A DNA stretch of 44,161 nt from Nonomuraea candida (GCF_000725485.1 NZ_JOAG01000068.1:1-44161); one strand, 5' to 3'. Shown: positions 7,779 to 17,929, counted from the stretch's first letter. Program-made: numbers and translations. The notes: a model not told the origin generated them from the letters alone.

Positions 7779-9395
7779 TCAGCGGCTCTCCCTGCGGAAG
7801 GACTCGAGCGCCAGCAGCGCCACGTGGAGCGACAGGCAGGACTCGACGTCGTCGAGGTCGGTGTCGAGGATGCGTTCGAGGCGGCGCAACCGGTCGTAGA
7901 AGGCCGGCCTGGACAGGTGGGCCTTCTGCGCCGCGACGGCCTTGTTGCGGCCCGAGTCGAGGTAGACGCGCAGGATGCGGGTCAGGTCGCCGCCGCGCTG
8001 CGCGTCGTGGGCCAGCAGCGGGCCCAGCTCCCGCTCGGCGAACGTCTGCAACCGCGCGTCGTCGCGCAGCAGGTGGAGCAGGCCGCGCAGGCGCAGGTCG
8101 GGCAGGCGGTAGAAGGGCCGGCCGTCGGGCTGGCGCACCGCCACGTCGGCCACCTGCTCGGCTTCGAGGAAGCTGCGGCGCACGTCTCTGATGGACTCGA
8201 CCACCGAGCCGGCCGCCAGCACGAACGCCGAGCCGGGACCCCACAGGATGCGCAGCCGCTCGGCCAGCGAGGTCAGCGCGGGCTCGGCCTGGGTGCGCGG
8301 CGGCAGCGGCAGCAGCACCCCCACCCGCTCCTGGTCGAGCGCGCCCACCAGGGCGGGCAGGCGGGCGTCGCGGCAGGCGGCGGCGGTGGCCTCGGCCAGC
8401 TCGCCGAGCTGCGCCTGGCCGTCGAGGGCCTGGTCGATGTGCTCGGTCGGCCTGATGACCACGCTGACCAGCTTGCGCCCCGTGAGCGGCACGCCCACCG
8501 CGCGGGCGCGGGCGGCGGCCTCCTCGGGGTCGGAGTAGGCGTGGGTGAGGATGCCGGTGATGATCGTGCCGTGCGCCTGGCGCTCCAGCGACTCCTGGTG
8601 GCGCTCCAGCAGCCGCCCCAGCGCGAGCGTGGTGGCGGCGCGCTCGGCCAGCACCATGTCGCGCGGCGACGGCTGCGCGTCGCAGAGCAGGATGAGCCGC
8701 CCCCAGTCCTGCCCGCGCGCGCCGACCATGGTGACCAGCCAGCCGGCGGCCGGATCGTACGCCGTGCGCTCGGCCGGCGCGACCGCCCGCGACCTGGTCT
8801 CCCACCCCGCCAGCAGGGCCCCCGCGTCGCGCCCGGCGGACTCGCAGGCCAGCACCTGGTGGGCGAGGTTCTCCAGCAGCACCGGCCGGCCCGACAGCCG
8901 GGACACCTGGGCCAGCACCTCGGCCGGCGAGGCGCCCTCGACCGACAGCTCGGTGAAGACCTCGTGGAGCTGCTCGGAGGCGCGCAGCTCCTCCAGCTGG
9001 ATGTCGATGATGCGCGCGTGGACCGACTCGGTGATCTGCACGAACGGCGTCTCGCGGGTCAGCACGATGACCGGCAGGCCGTGCTCCTCCGCGGACTTGA
9101 CCACGGCCCGGGGCAGCTCGCGGACGAACCGGCGGCCCAGCTCCACGATGAGGCCGGAGGCCCCCACCGAAGAAAGCTCGCCGATGTAGTCGGCGAGCTT
9201 CTCGGGGTCTTCCGGCAGGGCCACTCCCGTGGTGAGCACGAGCTCCCCGCCGCGCAGCAGGTGGGCGATGTCGGCGATCTCGCCGACGTGCACCCACCGG
9301 ACCTTGGTGTCGAGCCGGTCGGCGCCCGCGACCACGCGCGGGCTGCCCCGGCGCACGGTCTCCAGGGCGAGGACGTCGGCGATGGTGGGCAGCAC
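7779..9395 (-). CDS. PucR-family transcriptional regulator
   Basis: 538 residues with the full PucR layout. The N-terminal purine-catabolism-regulator-like domain (about 1-130; GGELVLTTGVALP, LPVIVLTRETPFVQI) is followed by a GGDEF-like middle domain (about 280-420) and a C-terminal PucR helix-turn-helix (about 475-530; VYLDSGRNKAVAAQKAHLSRPAFYDRLRRL). These regulators usually sense nitrogen-rich metabolites and control adjacent catabolic genes. The GTG start at 9395 has TAGGCT seven bases upstream and no Shine-Dalgarno, so the mRNA is probably leaderless. An imperfect palindrome at 9421-9446 covers the expected -35, consistent with autoregulation. The cupin gene follows at once. Acyl-CoA synthetase lies upstream on the same strand. 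Confidence 0.93.
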   Translation of the reverse strand: MLPTIADVLALETVRRGSPRVVAGADRLDTKVRWVHVGEIADIAHLLRGGELVLTTGVALPEDPEKLADYIGELSSVGASGLIVELGRRFVRELPRAVVKSAEEHGLPVIVLTRETPFVQITESVHARIIDIQLEELRASEQLHEVFTELSVEGASPAEVLAQVSRLSGRPVLLENLAHQVLACESAGRDAGALLAGWETRSRAVAPAERTAYDPAAGWLVTMVGARGQDWGRLILLCDAQPSPRDMVLAERAATTLALGRLLERHQESLERQAHGTIITGILTHAYSDPEEAAARARAVGVPLTGRKLVSVVIRPTEHIDQALDGQAQLGELAEATAAACRDARLPALVGALDQERVGVLLPLPPRTQAEPALTSLAERLRILWGPGSAFVLAAGSVVESIRDVRRSFLEAEQVADVAVRQPDGRPFYRLPDLRLRGLLHLLRDDARLQTFAERELGPLLAHDAQRGGDLTRILRVYLDSGRNKAVAAQKAHLSRPAFYDRLRRLERILDTDLDDVESCLSLHVALLALESFRRESR

Positions 9396-9402
9396 GGGGC
9401 AG

Positions 9403-9446
9403 AGCCTAGCCGATCATCTTGTAAGAAGGGCCATAGGCCGTCTTAC
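9403..9446 (-). promoter_or_regulatory. pucR promoter and palindromic operator candidate
   Basis: On the minus strand TAGGCT (9403-9408) sits seven bases before the GTG start. The region 9421-9446 is a 26-bp imperfect palindrome with outer arms GTAAGA/TCTTAC and 10 of 13 base pairs matching. It spans the -35 position, so a regulator bound there would contact or block polymerase. Confidence 0.5.
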
Positions 9447-9460
9447 ACTTTGCACCCTTT

Positions 9461-11089
9461 TCACGGATTGAGATCCTCCTCGCGGTATTCCTGCCGCGGT
9501 TCGCGTACGCGCAGCTCAACGCGGCGGATCTTGCCGGAGATCGTCTTCGGCAGCTCGGCGAACTCCAGCCGCCGCACCCGCTTGTACGGCGCCAGCTCCC
9601 CCCGGCAGTGCGCGAAGATCGACCGGGCCGTCTCCTCGCCGGGCTCGAATCCGGGGGAGAGCGTCACGTACGCCTTCGGCACGGCCAGCCGCACCGGGTC
9701 GGGGGCGGGCACCACGGCGGCCTCGGCCACGGCCGGATGCTCCAGCAGCACGCTCTCCAGCTCGAACGGCGAGATGCGGTAGTCGGAGGCCTTGAAGACG
9801 TCGTCGGTCCTGCCCACGTAGGTGATGTAGCCGTCGGCGTCGCGGGTGGCGACGTCGCCGGTGTGGTAGAAGCCGTCACGCATCGCTTCCCCCGATCCAC
9901 CGACATATCCGGACATGAGGCCGAGGGGGCGGCGGTCGTCCAGGGGCAGGCAGATCTCCCCGTCGTCGCCCCGCACCCCCGACACCGGATCGATCAGCAC
10001 GACCTCGTAACCGGGCAGCGGCCGCCCCATCGACCCCGGCCGGACCGGCTCGCCCGGCGCGTTGCCGATCTGCGCGGTGGTCTCGGTCTGGCCGTACCCG
10101 TCTCTGACCGTCAGGCCCCACGCCTTGCTCACCTGGTCGATGATCTCGGGGTTGAGCGGCTCGCCCGCGGCCACGGCCGTGCGCAGCGGCAGCTTCCAGG
10201 CGGCCAGGTCCTCCTGGATGAGCATGCGCCACACGGTCGGCGGGGCGCAGAACGTGGTGACCCGCTCGTCGCGCAGCACCTCCAGCAGCGCCGGCGCGGA
10301 GAAGCGCCGGTAGTCGTGGACCAGCACGGTGGCCCCGGCGTTCCAGGGGGCGAACACGTTGCTCCAGGCGTGCTTGGCCCACCCCGGCGACGACACGTTG
10401 AGGTGCACGTCGCCCGGCCTGACCCCGATCCAGAACATCGTGGACAGGTGGCCCGCCGGATAGGAGGCGTGGGTGTGCTCGACCAGCTTGGGCTGGGAGG
10501 TGGTGCCGGAGGTGAAGTAGAGCAGCAGCGGATCGCCGGCCCGCGTCGGGGCGTCGGGGGTGAAGCTCTCGCCGGCGTGGCGCGCGTCGTGGTAGGGCAG
10601 CCAGTTGTAGGCGTCGCCCACCGCGATCCTCGTGTACGCGCCGGCCCGGAACTTGCCGGCGTCGGCGGCGTTGGCGATGACATGGGAGACCCGGCCCCGC
10701 TCGACGCGCTCGGCGACGTCCTTGGCGGTCAGCAGCGTGGTGGCCGGGATGACGACCGCGCCCAGCTTCATCGCGGCCAGCAGCGACTCCCACAGCTCGG
10801 CCTGGTTGCCCAGCATGAGCAGGATCCGGTCGCCGCGGCGCACCCCCTGCTCGTGCAGCCAGTTGGCGACCTGGTTGGAGCGGGCCGACAGGGCGGCGAA
10901 GGTGTAGGTGGCGCTGCTCTCGCCCACGATGCGCAGAGCGACGGCGTCGGGGGTCTCGGCGGCCAGGACCCCGTCGAACCAGTCGAGCGCCCAGTTGAAC
11001 GTGTCGAGCTCGGGCCAGCGGAAGTCGCGGCGGGCGACGGCGGCGTCGGCGCCGAGCAGGAAGTCGCGGGCGGCACGGAAATCGCTCAT
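9461..11089 (-). CDS. AMP-forming acyl-CoA synthetase
   Basis: 542 residues of the ANL superfamily; such enzymes activate a carboxylic acid with ATP and ligate it to CoA. Visible motifs are YFTSGTTSQPK (P-loop, A3), DGYGQTETT (A5), FYHTGDVATRDADGY (A7) and the C-terminal PKTISGKIRR with the catalytic Lys (A10). The overall look fits the medium-chain/benzoate-type acyl-CoA synthetases, but the substrate is not deducible. The start at 11089 (MSDFRAARDF) is chosen because it lies 13 bp after the TetR stop; a more upstream start would overlap TetR. TetR and this gene form an operon, so the regulator probably controls it too. Confidence 0.92.
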   Translation of the reverse strand: MSDFRAARDFLLGADAAVARRDFRWPELDTFNWALDWFDGVLAAETPDAVALRIVGESSATYTFAALSARSNQVANWLHEQGVRRGDRILLMLGNQAELWESLLAAMKLGAVVIPATTLLTAKDVAERVERGRVSHVIANAADAGKFRAGAYTRIAVGDAYNWLPYHDARHAGESFTPDAPTRAGDPLLLYFTSGTTSQPKLVEHTHASYPAGHLSTMFWIGVRPGDVHLNVSSPGWAKHAWSNVFAPWNAGATVLVHDYRRFSAPALLEVLRDERVTTFCAPPTVWRMLIQEDLAAWKLPLRTAVAAGEPLNPEIIDQVSKAWGLTVRDGYGQTETTAQIGNAPGEPVRPGSMGRPLPGYEVVLIDPVSGVRGDDGEICLPLDDRRPLGLMSGYVGGSGEAMRDGFYHTGDVATRDADGYITYVGRTDDVFKASDYRISPFELESVLLEHPAVAEAAVVPAPDPVRLAVPKAYVTLSPGFEPGEETARSIFAHCRGELAPYKRVRRLEFAELPKTISGKIRRVELRVREPRQEYREEDLNP

Positions 11090-11102
11090 GCCTGGGATCC
11101 TG

Positions 11103-11804
11103 CTATGTCGCCAGCCGCCGCTCAAGGCCGTCGAGCACCGACACGAGCCCGAAGTCGAACGCGACCGCCCGCACGACGCGCGGATCCTCCATCTCGGCCA
11201 GCTCGAAGCCCTCCCGCATGTGCGGAAATCTCCGGGCGACCTGGAGGAGCAGCGACCGCATCTCCCCGAGGTCGACCTGCTCGTGGCCCGACGTGGAGTT
11301 CCAGGCGACCTCGGGGATCGTCATGCCGAAGATGAAGCCCGTCAGCGTGGCGATGGCGTAGTCGGTGTCGAGCCCGGTGAAGCCGGCCTGCTTGAACATC
11401 TTGCGCATCTCGTTGGCGACGTGGAGCGCGTTGGGGCCGAGCGCGGGCAGGCGGCCGATGAGGTCGGCCGCCCACGGGTGGTCGAGGATCACCCGGCGCA
11501 TGCTGTGGGCCAGGACGGAGGCGGCCTCCCGCCAGCCCACCTCGTCGGCGTCGGGCACCCTCATCTCGCCCCACACCTCGTCGTAGACGAGTTCGAGCAG
11601 CTCGTCCTTGTTGGCGACGTACCAGTAGAGGCTGGTGGCCCCCGCGCCCAGCTTCGCGCCGAGCTTGCGCATGCTGAGCCCGTCGAGGCCCTCCTCGTTG
11701 AGCAGCTCGACCGCGGCCCTGACGATCTCCTCTCGGCTGCGGCCCGGACTGGTGGGCTTGCGGGGCTCGCGCAGCCACACGGAGGAGAACGTCTTGCCTG
11801 TCAT
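11103..11804 (-). CDS. TetR-family regulator (TetR_C_1 type)
   Basis: 233 residues. The N-terminal DNA-binding domain is clear: SREEIVRAAVELLNEEGLDG, then LSMRKLGAKLGAGATSLYWY and VANKDELL (about 23-72). The rest is the helical ligand and dimer domain of tetracycline-repressor-like proteins. The gene is divergent from a DHA2-type exporter across 55 bp containing two large palindromes, the textbook layout of a repressor/pump pair. On the minus strand TATTCT lies six bases before the ATG and no Shine-Dalgarno is visible, so its own mRNA is probably leaderless and autoregulated. Acyl-CoA synthetase follows 13 bp downstream in the same operon. Confidence 0.93.
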   Translation of the reverse strand: MTGKTFSSVWLREPRKPTSPGRSREEIVRAAVELLNEEGLDGLSMRKLGAKLGAGATSLYWYVANKDELLELVYDEVWGEMRVPDADEVGWREAASVLAHSMRRVILDHPWAADLIGRLPALGPNALHVANEMRKMFKQAGFTGLDTDYAIATLTGFIFGMTIPEVAWNSTSGHEQVDLGEMRSLLLQVARRFPHMREGFELAEMEDPRVVRAVAFDFGLVSVLDGLERRLAT

Positions 11805-11810
11805 GGGCCA

Positions 11811-11880
11811 AGAATAAACTCACTCGCACAGTGTGCGAGTTTTGTCGTACGGTGTGCGAGTGAACTCGAACACCGTACGA
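11811..11880. promoter_or_regulatory. divergent promoters with two palindromic operators
   Basis: O1, ACTCGCACAGTGTGCGAGT (11822-11840), is a perfect palindrome with 9-bp arms. O2 (11845-11880) is a 36-bp near-perfect palindrome with outer arms TCGTACGGTGT / ACACCGTACGA and inner arms CGAGT / ACTCG, with one mismatched pair (11856/11869). The tetR -10 (TATTCT, minus strand, 11811-11816) abuts O1. The exporter -10 (TACGGT, 11848-11853) lies within O2, and its -35 position within O1. A dimeric TetR bound here would shut both promoters. Confidence 0.85.
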
Positions 11881-13311
11881 GACCCGCGTCGATGGTGGAT
11901 TCTCGCCGCCCTGTGCCTGGCCCTGCTGGTGCTGGTCATCGACAACACCGTGCTGAACCTGGCGATCCCGTCGCTGAACCAGGAGATGGGCGCCACCCCG
12001 TCCGACATCCAATGGATCATCGACGCCTACGTGCTGGCCTTCGCCGGCCTGCTGCTCACCGCGGGCAGCCTGTCCGACAAGTACGGCCGCCGCCGCCTCC
12101 TCGTGATCGGCCTGATCCTCTTCGGCGGCGCGTCGCTGCTCGCCGTCCTGGTGACCGAGCCGTGGCAGCTCATCGGTGCCCGGTTCCTCATGGGCGTCGG
12201 CGGCTCGCTCGTCATGCCCTCCACGCTGTCGATCCTCATGACCGTCTTCGCCGACGAGGCCGAGCGGCGCAAGGCCATGGCGGCCTGGAGCGCGGTGGCC
12301 CTGGTCGGCATGGTGTCGGGCCCGACCCTGGGCGGCTTCATGCTGGAGCACTACTGGTGGGGCTCGATCTTCCTGCTGAACGTCCCCGTCGCGGCCGTCG
12401 CCGTCGTGGCCGCGCTCGTCCTCATGCCCGAGACGCGCAGCCCGGCGCGCTCGATCGACCCGGTCGGCGTGGTGCTGTCGATCGTCGGCCTGACCGCGGC
12501 CGTCTACGTGGTCATCGAGCGCGAGTGGAACCTCCCCGTCATCGCGCTGGCCGTCGTCAGCCTGGCCGCCTTCGTGGTCTGGGAGCGCCGGCGGGCGGAG
12601 CCGATGCTGCCGCTGCACCTGTTCGCCAGCCGCAACTTCAGCGGGGCGTCGTTCTCGATCCTGCTCATGTCGTTCGGCGCGGGCGCGGTGATGCTGATGC
12701 TCACCCAGTACCTGCAGTTCGTGCTGGGCTACGGGGAGATGCAGGCCGGGCTGGCGATGCTGCCCTACGCCGTGGCCGCCGCCGTCTTCAACGGCGTGGG
12801 CGCCGGGCTGGGCAGGAGGCTCGGCAACCGGGTGCTGATCGGGGCCGGGCTGCTGCTGATGGCCGGCGGTTTCGTCGTCATGGCCCTGACCACCGGCTAC
12901 CTGCCGCTGCTCACCGGGCTGGTGATCATGGGCATGGGCGGGGGGCTGGCGGGCCCGTCCGCCTACGCCTCGCTCATGGGCGCGATCCCGGTCGACCACG
13001 CCGGCGTCGGCTCGGCGCTCAACGACACCGTCCAGCAGGTCGGCATGGCGCTGAGCATCGCCGTCCTGGGCAGCGTGCTGGCCGGGCGGTACACCGCCGA
13101 GATGCCCGCCGGCCTGCCCGCGGCCGCCAGGGAGTCGATCGGCGGCGCGCACGCGCTGGGCCTGACCGAGGCCGCCGACGCGGCCTTCACCTCGGCCATG
13201 CACCTCGGGGCGTGGGTCGGGGCCGCCTTCTGCGTGGCCGCCGCGCTGCTGGCCGTCAGCGTGCTGCGCCCGGCCGCGCCGGTCGCCGTCCCCGAGCCGG
13301 CGAAGGTCTGA
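11860..13311 (+). CDS. MFS drug exporter, DHA2 (14-TM) type
   Basis: About 483 residues. It begins NSNTVRDPRRWWILAALCLA and shows DHA2 hallmarks: VIDNTVLNLAIPSL in TM1, the motif A loop GSLSDKYGRRRLL after TM2, a GPTLGGF-type motif C in TM5, and enough hydrophobic segments for 14 helices. These proton antiporters expel lipophilic or cationic drugs across the cytoplasmic membrane. GTG 11860 is preferred as start because TACGGT ends six bases before it (leaderless). In-frame GTG codons at 11833 and 11854 lie inside the operator or directly after the -10. It is divergent from tetR, which probably represses it. Confidence 0.92.
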   Translation: MNSNTVRDPRRWWILAALCLALLVLVIDNTVLNLAIPSLNQEMGATPSDIQWIIDAYVLAFAGLLLTAGSLSDKYGRRRLLVIGLILFGGASLLAVLVTEPWQLIGARFLMGVGGSLVMPSTLSILMTVFADEAERRKAMAAWSAVALVGMVSGPTLGGFMLEHYWWGSIFLLNVPVAAVAVVAALVLMPETRSPARSIDPVGVVLSIVGLTAAVYVVIEREWNLPVIALAVVSLAAFVVWERRRAEPMLPLHLFASRNFSGASFSILLMSFGAGAVMLMLTQYLQFVLGYGEMQAGLAMLPYAVAAAVFNGVGAGLGRRLGNRVLIGAGLLLMAGGFVVMALTTGYLPLLTGLVIMGMGGGLAGPSAYASLMGAIPVDHAGVGSALNDTVQQVGMALSIAVLGSVLAGRYTAEMPAGLPAAARESIGGAHALGLTEAADAAFTSAMHLGAWVGAAFCVAAALLAVSVLRPAAPVAVPEPAKV

Positions 13312-13316
13312 CGAGG

Positions 13317-13352
13317 GACGGCGATTTGCAAGCTGTAAGGCAAATCGCCGTC
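13317..13352. terminator. 13-bp hairpin after the exporter gene
   Basis: GACGGCGATTTGC (13317-13329) pairs perfectly with GCAAATCGCCGTC (13340-13352) around a 10-nt loop, five bases after the exporter stop codon. There is no U-tract. A terminator is most likely; an operator for the next gene is an alternative. Confidence 0.7.
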
Positions 13353-13393
13353 TCCCCGACAGGTTGTGCATAGGAGGGCCTCACCTGAAAAGG

Positions 13394-13406
13394 GATACTC
13401 GGTATC
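13394..13406 (+). promoter_or_regulatory. GATAC-N3-GTATC palindrome abutting the aminotransferase start
   Basis: GATACTCGGTATC ends one base before the ATG at 13407, partly overlapping the ribosome-binding site AAGGGA (13390-13395). It could be a protein-binding site or a small mRNA hairpin that affects initiation. Confidence 0.35.
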
Positions 13407-14683
13407 ATGTCGGAGCTTCTCGCGCGCCACCGGGCAGTGATGCCCAACTGGTTGGCCCTCAACTACACCGAGCCCATCGAGATCGTCAGCGGCAAGGGCA
13501 ACCGCGTCGTCGACGCGGACGGCAAGAGCTACCTCGACTTCTTCGCCGGCATCCTGACCAACATGATCGGCTACGACGTGCCCGAGGTGCGCGAGGCCGT
13601 CGAGCGCCAGCTCGCCACCGGCGTGGTGCACACCAGCACCGTCTACCTGCTGCGCGGCCAGGTCGAGCTGGCCGAGAAGATCGCGCGGCTGTCCGGCATC
13701 CCCGACGCCAAGGTCTTCTTCACCAACTCCGGCACCGAGGCCAACGAGACGGCGCTGCTGCTGGCCACGTACGCGCGCAAGAGCGACCAGGTGCTGGCCA
13801 TGCGCCAGAGCTACCACGGGCGCAGCTTCGGCGCGGTCAGCGTCACCTCCAACCGGTCGTGGAAGAACAACTCCCTCTCCCCGCTGAACGTGCACTTCCT
13901 GCACGGCGCCGACCGGCACCTGACCCAGTTCAGGGGCCTGTCGGACGCCGACTACATCCAGGCGTGCGTGGACGACCTGCGCCACGTGCTGGCCACGTCG
14001 GTCTCCAGCGACGTGGCGGCGCTGATCGCCGAGCCGATCCAGGGCGTGGGCGGGTTCACCATGCCGCCCGACGGGCTGTTCGCCGCGTACAAGGAGGTGC
14101 TGGACGAGCAGGGCATCCTGTTCATCTCCGACGAGGTGCAGACCGGCTGGGGCCGGACCGGCAGCGCGTTCTTCGGCATCGGCAACCACGGCGTCACCCC
14201 CGACATGATCACGTTCGCCAAGGGGCTTGGCAACGGCTTCGCGGTCGGCGGCGTCGTGGCGCGCGGCGACCTGATGGACGCGCCGCACGCCGTGGGCCTG
14301 TCCACCTTCGGCGGCAACCCGATCTCCATGGCCGCCGCCAACGCCACCCTCGACTACGTGCTCGATCACGACCTCCAGGCCAACGCGGCACGCACCGGGG
14401 AGATCATCATCAGCGGGCTGCAGTCGGCCGCGCGCCGGCTGCCCGTCGTCAAGGACGTGCGCGGCAAGGGCCTGATGTTCGCCGTCGAGCTGGAGACCCC
14501 GGCGCAGGCCGCCCGGTTCATGGAGGAGACCAAGAAGGCGGGCCTGCTGGCGGGCAAGGGCGGCCTGTACGGCACGGCCATCCGCATGGCCCCGCCCCTC
14601 ACGCTCACCGTGGAGGAGGCCACCGAGGGCCTGGGCATCATCGTCACCGCCCTGGAAACGATCAACGCGGAGGCTGCGGCGCA

Positions 14684-14687
<4 letters not shown>
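13407..14687 (+). CDS. class III PLP aminotransferase (beta-alanine/GABA type)
   Basis: 426 residues of the aspartate-aminotransferase-fold class III (omega) family. FFTNSGTEANETAL (phosphate site), SYHGRS, IAEPIQGVGG, ISDEVQTGWGRTG with PLP-ring Asp242, and TFAKGLGNG with Schiff-base Lys272 are all present. It probably transfers the amino group of an omega-amino acid to an alpha-keto acid. The stop overlaps the start of mmsA by 4 bp, so the pair is translationally coupled. An aminotransferase feeding a semialdehyde to a CoA-acylating methylmalonate-semialdehyde dehydrogenase suggests beta-alanine or beta-aminoisobutyrate breakdown, the end of reductive pyrimidine catabolism. That assignment is inference; GABA or ornithine-like substrates are possible. 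Confidence 0.93.
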
Positions 14688-16192
<1,505 letters not shown>

Positions 16193-16276
16193 GCGGCGAT
16201 CCCGGCCGGGACGGGACCGGCGCCCCTCGCGGTCCCGTCCCCGGTAAGCTCCAGCAGACGGACAAGGGGGGACAAC

Positions 16277-17392
16277 GTGAATCGCCGCCGTGCATACGCC
16301 GTGGCGCTCGCCGCGACGGCGCTGGTCTCCGGCGTGGGCGCGGCCCGGCCCGCGCCGAGCCCGACTCCCACGCCGACCCCTTCGCCCACCGCCTCCCAGA
16401 GCGACGGCACGCTGCACATCCTCACCTACCGCGGCTACGCCGAATACGGCGGCGTCAGCCCCAAGGTCAACTGGGTCGGCACCTTCGAGAAGGAGACCGG
16501 CTGCCGCATCGCCCGCCTCGACGCCGTGCAGACGGCCGAGGAGATGGAGAGCAGGCTCGGCCAGCGGCCCTACGACCTGGTCACCGCCGGGCCCGCGCTG
16601 GCCGGCCGGCTCATCGAGGCCAAGCAGGTGCAGCCCATCGACCCGGCCAAGGTCGGCGACTACAAGAGCCTCGACGAGCGCTTCCGCGACATGACCACGG
16701 TGTCGGGCAAGTCCTACGGGGTGCCCTACCTGTGGGCCTACCACGAGTTCGTGCACGACTCCTCGAAGGTTCGGGGCGGCGGCGTGGCCCAGGTCTTCGC
16801 CTCCGACCGGGCGGCGCTCAAGGACAGCCCGCTGACGATCGCCGACGCGGCCCTGGCCGAGGGGTCGGCGAAGGAGCCGTACGAGCTGAGCGAGGCCGAG
16901 CTGGGCGAGGTCATGACGCTGCTGGGCCGCAACCGGGAGCGGGTCTACTGGCGCAACCCGGTCGACCTGGTCAAGGGCTTCGCCACCGGCAGGCTCGACT
17001 ACGCCCAGGTCACCCCCTATCACCGGCTGCTGCTGCAGAAGGCCGGCCTGCCGATCGAGACCGTCCCGGCGCGCAGGACCACCGGCTGGCTCGACTCCTG
17101 GATGCTGGGCGCCAACGTCGCCGACACCACCTGCGCCTACCGGTGGATCAACTGGGTGACCGCGGCCGACGCCCAGCGCGACGCGGCGGCCTGGACGGGC
17201 ATGGCGCCGGCCAACGCCAAGGCGTGCAAGGGGCGGGCCAGGGAGATGTGCCGGACCTACGGGATGGGGGAGGACAAACGGCTCGACCGCGTGGAGTTCG
17301 CGGTACGGCCCCCCGGGGATTGCCGGGCGGAAGACGGGGAATGCACCGACTACGCCACCTGGACGAAGAGGTGGCACGAGCTCGTCAAGTGA
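16277..17392 (+). CDS. secreted polyamine-type (PotD-like) solute-binding protein
   Basis: 371 residues. The N terminus MNRRRAYAVALAATALVSGV is a signal peptide, followed by a Pro/Thr/Ser-rich linker (about 24-40). The mature part resembles spermidine/putrescine-binding proteins: LHILTYRGYAEYGGV, VNWVGTFEKETGC, TVSGKSYGVPYLWAYHEF and a C-terminal ANVADTTCAYRWINWVT. No lipobox Cys is seen, which is unusual for a Gram-positive ABC binding protein; it may be released or bind the wall. No ABC permease or ATPase gene is adjacent. The GTG start is supported by AAGGGGGG 7-14 nt upstream. Its position between two omega-aminotransferase loci suggests polyamine or GABA-related scavenging. Confidence 0.85.
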   Translation: MNRRRAYAVALAATALVSGVGAARPAPSPTPTPTPSPTASQSDGTLHILTYRGYAEYGGVSPKVNWVGTFEKETGCRIARLDAVQTAEEMESRLGQRPYDLVTAGPALAGRLIEAKQVQPIDPAKVGDYKSLDERFRDMTTVSGKSYGVPYLWAYHEFVHDSSKVRGGGVAQVFASDRAALKDSPLTIADAALAEGSAKEPYELSEAELGEVMTLLGRNRERVYWRNPVDLVKGFATGRLDYAQVTPYHRLLLQKAGLPIETVPARRTTGWLDSWMLGANVADTTCAYRWINWVTAADAQRDAAAWTGMAPANAKACKGRAREMCRTYGMGEDKRLDRVEFAVRPPGDCRAEDGECTDYATWTKRWHELVK

Positions 17393-17521
17393 GCGGGAGC
17401 GCCGGACCGACGTGAGCGCGCCGCCGGCCCGCCCATCTGCCCGGCCGGGCCCGGCCCGCCGGAGGCGTCCCGCGCCTTTCCCCGTGCCGGGCGCCGCCGC
17501 CCTCCGGGAGCGGCGGCCGGG

Positions 17522-17773
17522 TCAGCGCGACGGGAAGGCCACCACGGTGGCCATGGGAGCGGGCAGGAGCGCCTCGGCGCAGTCGGCGCAGGCCAGAACG
17601 GCGGCGTCGTCGGGCAGCCGGCCCACCCGCACGCGCGGGCGCGGCCACCGCTTGTGGCAGACGACGCAGGCGTCGCCGTCGCGCTGGGCCGAAGTCAGGC
17701 CCTCAGGGTCGAACGTCAACATACTCCGCGCCGTTCTGGTCGGACCCCAGTTCATCACGCTCCCAGTGGCCAT
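17522..17773 (-). CDS. small zinc-ribbon-like protein of unknown function
   Basis: 83 residues. Two Cys pairs, CVVCHKRW (about 36-43) and CADC (about 62-65), separated by about 24 residues look like a zinc-binding ribbon. The start is well supported: GGAGGGG lies five bases before the ATG. No catalytic motif is visible. It may bind nucleic acid or a protein partner. It is an isolated gene between a binding-protein gene (+) and gabT (-). I recognise no named family. Confidence 0.7.
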   Translation of the reverse strand: MATGSVMNWGPTRTARSMLTFDPEGLTSAQRDGDACVVCHKRWPRPRVRVGRLPDDAAVLACADCAEALLPAPMATVVAFPSR

Positions 17774-17795
17774 CGCCCCTCCGTACGTCGGAACC

Positions 17796-17847
17796 GTTAT
17801 AACCCTGACCGCGGCCGTGAGCGTCTAGCTGAGCGTCAAGTCAGGGT
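17796..17847. promoter_or_regulatory. inverted repeat upstream of the zinc-ribbon gene
   Basis: ACCCTGAC (17802-17809) and GTCAGGGT (17840-17847) form 8-bp inverted arms 30 bp apart. On the minus strand TATAAC (17796-17801) abuts the first arm and could be the -10 of the zinc-ribbon gene. No matching -35 was found. Confidence 0.3.
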
Positions 17848-17881
17848 GAATTCTCTACCCGAGTGAGGGCGTTTACACCAC

Positions 17882-17917
17882 AAAAACGGGCATCCAGCGC
17901 AAGCTGGATGCCCGTTT
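17882..17917 (-). terminator. intrinsic terminator of gabT
   Basis: AAACGGGCATCCAGC (17884-17898) pairs perfectly with GCTGGATGCCCGTTT (17903-17917): a 15-bp stem with a four-base loop. Read on the minus strand it is followed by a short T-run (TTTTTG), so it terminates gabT, whose stop lies 13 bp upstream. Confidence 0.93.
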
Positions 17918-17929
17918 CGTAGGGTTTGT

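Noticed and set aside
9461..13311. Secondary-metabolite biosynthetic cluster (acyl-CoA synthetase + exporter + TetR)
   Set aside because: No polyketide synthase, peptide synthetase, terpene cyclase or tailoring set is present; a small efflux/catabolic unit explains the genes better.
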